From: Alphaproteobacteria bacterium
Lineage (GTDB): Bacteria > Pseudomonadota > Alphaproteobacteria > Paracaedibacterales > CAIOTO01
Length of the DNA stretch: 37,545 bases
Assembly (NCBI GenBank): GCA_947490395.1
Contig: CANLGW010000005.1
Location: 1-37,545 of the forward strand
Direction: 5' to 3'
Shown: positions 34,754 through 37,545 of the stretch, in pieces
How positions within the stretch are numbered: the first letter of the stretch is position 1
Layout of the letters: each line of letters opens with the position of its first letter
Made by a program: the position numbers and the translations under genes
The notes under the pieces: model-generated
Told to the model about the DNA's origin: nothing
The model's database searches: none
What the model saw: the letters and a program-made list of their open reading frames with translations, nothing else

Positions 34754-35120
34754 TTAAATCCTCCTGCCCTTGATCATAAAAGAGCCCCTCTACATATGTA
34801 TTACATGCGTCCAGATTAAAATTATAAAAATTATTTAAAATTTTATTATTCCAGATTAACGCGTTTATTTCTTCATGTCGACCCTTTGCAAAAGCATTTG
34901 CGCGAATCTTTACCTTAAAAAAGCATTTTGCTTGTCTTGGATTACTTTCATTAGAAACGCCCAATGGTAAATAATGCGTTAACGTAATTGGTTTTATATC
35001 GGCCCATACTTCTTTGATGAAAAAAAAAGATTGAATAATATCACCTTTTTCATCTTCAACCTCTTTTATACGTCCTATTTTTACGCGATGTCTTAACCGT
35101 TTAAGAAAATCCTTACTCAT
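34746..35120 (-). CDS. Phage head-tail adaptor (SPP1 gp16-like)
   Basis: The 124-residue protein has the head-tail joining family pattern: LRHRVKIGRIKEVEDEKGDI near the start, EVWADIKPIT, then KVKIRANAF and INALIWNN. It links connector to tail. Its ATG overlaps the TGA of the gp6-like gene as ATGA, so translation is coupled. Confidence 0.75.
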   Translation of the reverse strand: MSKDFLKRLRHRVKIGRIKEVEDEKGDIIQSFFFIKEVWADIKPITLTHYLPLGVSNESNPRQAKCFFKVKIRANAFAKGRHEEINALIWNNKILNNFYNFNLDACNTYVEGLFYDQGQEDLND

Positions 35121-35647
35121 AATTGCACCGTCACATTCTTAAATGGCGCAAGCAACGTCTTTACCAACATTGGTATTTCCATTGCCCCAGATCGATTTTC
35201 ATAAAAATGAACAGCCAGCATAATTAAAGCCTGTCGAATCGCCGCTGGCACATGCTTTGGAACAAGACCAAATCCAGCCTCATAAACAACCTCTACCGAT
35301 TGCGTGGAATAACACAATAATGTTGGGCGCAAATTATACAGGTCAACTGAATAACGCCGAATGGGATGTGATGTACCATTCGGTTGCAAACGACTCACAG
35401 ATAAAATCTCAATCAATGGACACCGGGGTAATTTAATCTGTTGTTGTGCATCTCCCAAAGAATTTACAGCCAACCGCCAGGTCTTTTTTATTAATGTTTT
35501 TCCAAGATACTCTTCCACCATATTGGTAGAGGCAGCAATTAATCCTCCTAACAAATCATCGTCCACATCGGTGTCAAGACGCAGATGCGCCTTGACCTCC
35601 GTTAATGTGATGGGCTCAATTTCACTTGATTCCAACAGTGTCAACAT
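35117..35647 (-). CDS. gp6-like head-tail connector protein
   Basis: The 176-residue protein shows the phage gp6-like connector signature: EPITLTEVKAHLRLDTDVDD at the start, LGGLIAASTNMVEEYLGKTL, LPRCPLIEILSV, and AIRQALIMLAVHFYENR with the C-terminal PMLVKTLLAPFKNV. The frame runs back to 35692, but the ATG at 35645-35647 is preferred. It lies just after the capsid stop (35649-35651), has GCGAGG before it, and gives the usual MLTLLE start. In RcGTA the same gene follows the capsid gene. Confidence 0.85.
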   Translation of the reverse strand: MLTLLESSEIEPITLTEVKAHLRLDTDVDDDLLGGLIAASTNMVEEYLGKTLIKKTWRLAVNSLGDAQQQIKLPRCPLIEILSVSRLQPNGTSHPIRRYSVDLYNLRPTLLCYSTQSVEVVYEAGFGLVPKHVPAAIRQALIMLAVHFYENRSGAMEIPMLVKTLLAPFKNVTVQL

Positions 35648-35648
35648 T

Positions 35649-36731
35649 CTATACCTCGCTAAAACGAATCGCTTTAAAAGCATCAAAATCAATTACATCG
35701 CCGCCAACGCGTTTCGTTGCATAAAATTCAACGAATGGTTTCGCACTATAGGGATCACGCAATAATCGCATTTCGTGACGATCGACAATTTGATAACCCC
35801 GTTTAAAGTTTGCCAAAACCATTGGTGTGCTGACTTCTCCTTCGCGGGCAGATGGCATATCATCGCTTAAGATAACGGGATAACCCAATAATAAATCAGG
35901 TTCACGTAATAAAAGAGACGGTTGCCAAATAGGCATACCATCACGGGTTTTAAGGCGCCTAATTTGCGTCACAGCCGAACGTGCCACATACCACACAGCA
36001 CCATCTAAAAATTCAGGTTTCATGGCTTCGAGTACGGTATACAATGCATCAATATCCGTAATTGAACCATTGTGACCTGTATTAACCGCCTCAATTGAGC
36101 CCCATGTCCCAGCACCAACATTAACCAATGGATAACTGAGGAAACCTTTTGGTTTGCCAACACCATCCCCTTTAACAAAACTTTGATTTTCAAGTTGTGT
36201 CATTTTCTGAGCAACTTTATCAACAAGCCATCCTTCCAAATCAATCGCTGCATCATCCAATAATTTTTGACTGATTCGTGGTTTGGCATAAAGTTCATGA
36301 ACCGTGATCTTATGACGCACTAATTCAGGTGTTGCCGATTCAGGGCGATCACCTGTTTCAGCAACCCATCCTGCATCGGCTAATTTTTTATCAATCAATA
36401 ATTCAAGAGAATCTGTTGATATGCGTGTATGACGTGATAGGCTGCGAAGCCCGCCATGCAAGACTTGCCGTTGTTGGATTTGATCCTGAACAGGCTGTGA
36501 CACGAGATAAGCACCCGATTCATCTTGAGATGAAAGAGCCTTTGTACGCACACCTTCCCGTAAGAAGCTACGCAATTCACGGTCATTTTCCATGCCATTT
36601 GCATCCGCTGTATAACCACCCGAACGCCCAACTGCAGCCCACAGTTGATTCAGCTTTTTTTCCTGACGGTCATGATAATCAATAAGTGTTGTTTTGATTT
36701 CATTCAAACCATTTTCAAATTCGTTTGTCAT
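35649..36731 (-). CDS. HK97-type major capsid protein (GTA gp5-like)
   Basis: The 360-residue protein has an N-terminal charged helical scaffold region (about 1-55, with YHDRQEKKLNQLWAAVGRSGG) and an HK97 fold: SGAYLVSQPVQDQI, GWVAETGDRPES, AKPRISQKLLDDAAIDLEGW, the FVKGDGVGKPKGFLS loop, LYTVLEAMKPEFLDGAVWYV and PVILSDDMPS. It is slightly shorter than RcGTA gp5. The scaffold would be removed by a prohead protease, which is not in the window. AAGGAAACATT precedes the ATG. Two intrinsic terminators lie within 100 bases upstream. Confidence 0.92.
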   Translation of the reverse strand: MTNEFENGLNEIKTTLIDYHDRQEKKLNQLWAAVGRSGGYTADANGMENDRELRSFLREGVRTKALSSQDESGAYLVSQPVQDQIQQRQVLHGGLRSLSRHTRISTDSLELLIDKKLADAGWVAETGDRPESATPELVRHKITVHELYAKPRISQKLLDDAAIDLEGWLVDKVAQKMTQLENQSFVKGDGVGKPKGFLSYPLVNVGAGTWGSIEAVNTGHNGSITDIDALYTVLEAMKPEFLDGAVWYVARSAVTQIRRLKTRDGMPIWQPSLLLREPDLLLGYPVILSDDMPSAREGEVSTPMVLANFKRGYQIVDRHEMRLLRDPYSAKPFVEFYATKRVGGDVIDFDAFKAIRFSEV

Positions 36732-36755
36732 AATGTTTCCTTTGTAGATAGGACT

Positions 36756-36790
36756 AAAAAAATCCCCTAATCAAAGCATTGACTAGGGGA
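36756..36790 (-). terminator. Intrinsic terminator 25 bases in front of the capsid gene
   Basis: On the minus strand TCCCCTA and TAGGGGA form a 7-bp stem (with two further pairs after one mismatch), followed by seven T. The T-run ends 25 bases upstream of the capsid ATG, leaving little room for a separate promoter. Confidence 0.75.
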
Positions 36791-36794
36791 CACT

Positions 36795-36822
36795 AAAAAA
36801 GGGAACACCATATGGTGCCCCC
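36795..36822 (-). terminator. Second, tandem intrinsic terminator
   Basis: On the minus strand GGG, a small internal bulge and CACCATATGGTG form the hairpin, followed by six T (plus 36795-36800). It lies directly upstream of the other terminator in the same direction. Confidence 0.65.
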
Positions 36823-36952
36823 TATCAGGTTTTGCATAACCTTACGATTACCGTTTAAGACATAATCCTAAGATTCACACAAAACAATGATTTCTAAAAA
36901 ATTATAAAGGCTCAACCTTTCACCACTAATGAGGCACCTTTGCCTACTGTCA

Positions 36953-36973
36953 TCCTCGGGCTTGAACCGAGGA
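36953..36973. repeat. REP-like hairpin
   Basis: TCCTCGG and CCGAGGA form a perfect 7-bp stem with a 7-base loop, within TGTCATCCTCGGGCTTG. Such CCTCGGGCTTGA-CCCGAGG palindromes are common intergenic repeats in alphaproteobacteria. A run of six A follows on the plus strand. The rest of the 292-base gap between the capsid gene and the last gene holds only the two terminators. Confidence 0.6.
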
Positions 36974-37023
36974 ACTAAAAAAGTCGAAAGGCACCACAAA
37001 ATATAGTTGGTACTTACAAAAAT

Positions 37024-37524
37024 TTAACGATCGCTAGAATTTTCTGGATATGGAAATTTAGATTCTCTACGGTAGTACATTGAAAAAATTCCCTTACTTT
37101 CAGTAAAAAATGGACGATTGAACAATAAATCCTCATTGTCTAATTTCTTTAAATCCGTAAGAATCCATTCAGCTGGATTAATGCCAGCTGTTTTAACAAA
37201 ATGACCATTTAGCAAATTATCTTCACTATCAAGTTTCTGTAAATCCCAGCGAATTTCTTCATAATGGCGATCCGAAAACTTTTTTATTTCGGGTGCAGGT
37301 TGATCTTGCGTGACCGAACTCATCAGACGTCCCGCAGAGTACCCAAACGATCTAAATGAATCTATCGCATAAACCGATGACCCCATAAACATCACCAATA
37401 ATGTGTAACGACAATTACTTTGACACTCAGTGACAATTAAAAATGAGACATGAATTGGGTCTAAAATTCTTGTAAAACAGGGATACATGAATCTCTTAAT
37501 TTGCGGGAAAATATCATTGACCAT
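37024..37524 (-). CDS. Possible exported protein with two internal repeats
   Basis: The open frame gives 166 residues, but the first 35 or so look unlike a normal N-terminus. A signal-peptide-like stretch, YTLLVMFMGSSVYA, begins near residue 40, so the real start may be further in (perhaps at a non-ATG codon), or the 5' end may be frameshifted. The mature part has two similar blocks of about 25 residues (WDLQKLDSEDNLLNGHF and TDLKKLDNEDLLFNRPF). No family was recognised and the 5' end is near the window edge. Confidence 0.45.
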   Translation of the reverse strand: MVNDIFPQIKRFMYPCFTRILDPIHVSFLIVTECQSNCRYTLLVMFMGSSVYAIDSFRSFGYSAGRLMSSVTQDQPAPEIKKFSDRHYEEIRWDLQKLDSEDNLLNGHFVKTAGINPAEWILTDLKKLDNEDLLFNRPFFTESKGIFSMYYRRESKFPYPENSSDR

Positions 37525-37545
37525 AACATCCAGACAGGTGAAAAA

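Noticed and set aside
1-37545. CRISPR array, tRNA or rRNA genes
   Set aside because: I found no regularly spaced direct repeats and recognised no cloverleaf or rRNA sequence; a tRNA scan would settle the latter.

Overview
This window is AT-rich DNA from a bacterial chromosome, most likely an intracellular or host-associated alphaproteobacterium of the Holosporales/Rickettsiales type. The evidence is the murG-murC-murB-ddl-ftsQ order, an HdaA-type DnaA regulator, an MlaD protein, gene-transfer-agent-like capsid and holin genes, a lone type VI secretion gene, dispersed palindromic repeats and many small secreted proteins without recognisable families. The genus cannot be fixed from the sequence alone.

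Layout. 1-148: the 3' end of an ISL3-type insertion sequence. 161-1336: hda and ssb on the minus strand. 1508-7723: a TonB-dependent receptor resembling BtuB, then two paralogous secreted proteins of unknown function and a cysteine-rich secreted protein. This stretch was made by a tandem duplication of about 2 kb. The duplication joint is visible as an N-terminal btuB fragment joined to a broken copy of the cysteine-rich gene. 7845-14631: tatD, a class A penicillin-binding protein, a Dps-like protein without ferroxidase residues, and an MlaD protein with an enormous low-complexity tail. 14883-16975, minus strand: tssA and an L,D-transpeptidase. 17110-24993, plus strand: murG, murC, murB, ddl and ftsQ, two tiny genes where ftsA would be expected, then anmK. 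25056-27853: three secreted proteins, one a six-bladed NHL propeller.

27957-36731 is a phage or gene-transfer-agent-like region, nearly all on the minus strand. Reading along that strand it holds an HK97 major capsid, a gp6-like connector, a head-tail adaptor, a DUF3168 tail-completion protein, a terminator, a 36-residue ORF, four tail or baseplate-like proteins, a SleB-type cell wall hydrolase and a 3TM holin. No terminase, portal, prohead protease or tape measure is present. A DMT-family transporter sits inside it on the opposite strand, and a fused toxin-antitoxin remnant with a near-consensus promoter lies between hydrolase and holin. Two tandem intrinsic terminators stand directly in front of the capsid gene.

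How the genes work together: the peptidoglycan genes (murG, murC, murB, ddl, ftsQ, the PBP, the L,D-transpeptidase, anmK) cover precursor synthesis, polymerisation, crosslinking and recycling, so this organism keeps a full wall economy. MlaD, the TonB receptor and TssA belong to the envelope. An intergenic repeat family of about 110-160 bp occurs at least four times, and shorter hairpin palindromes sit in other gaps.
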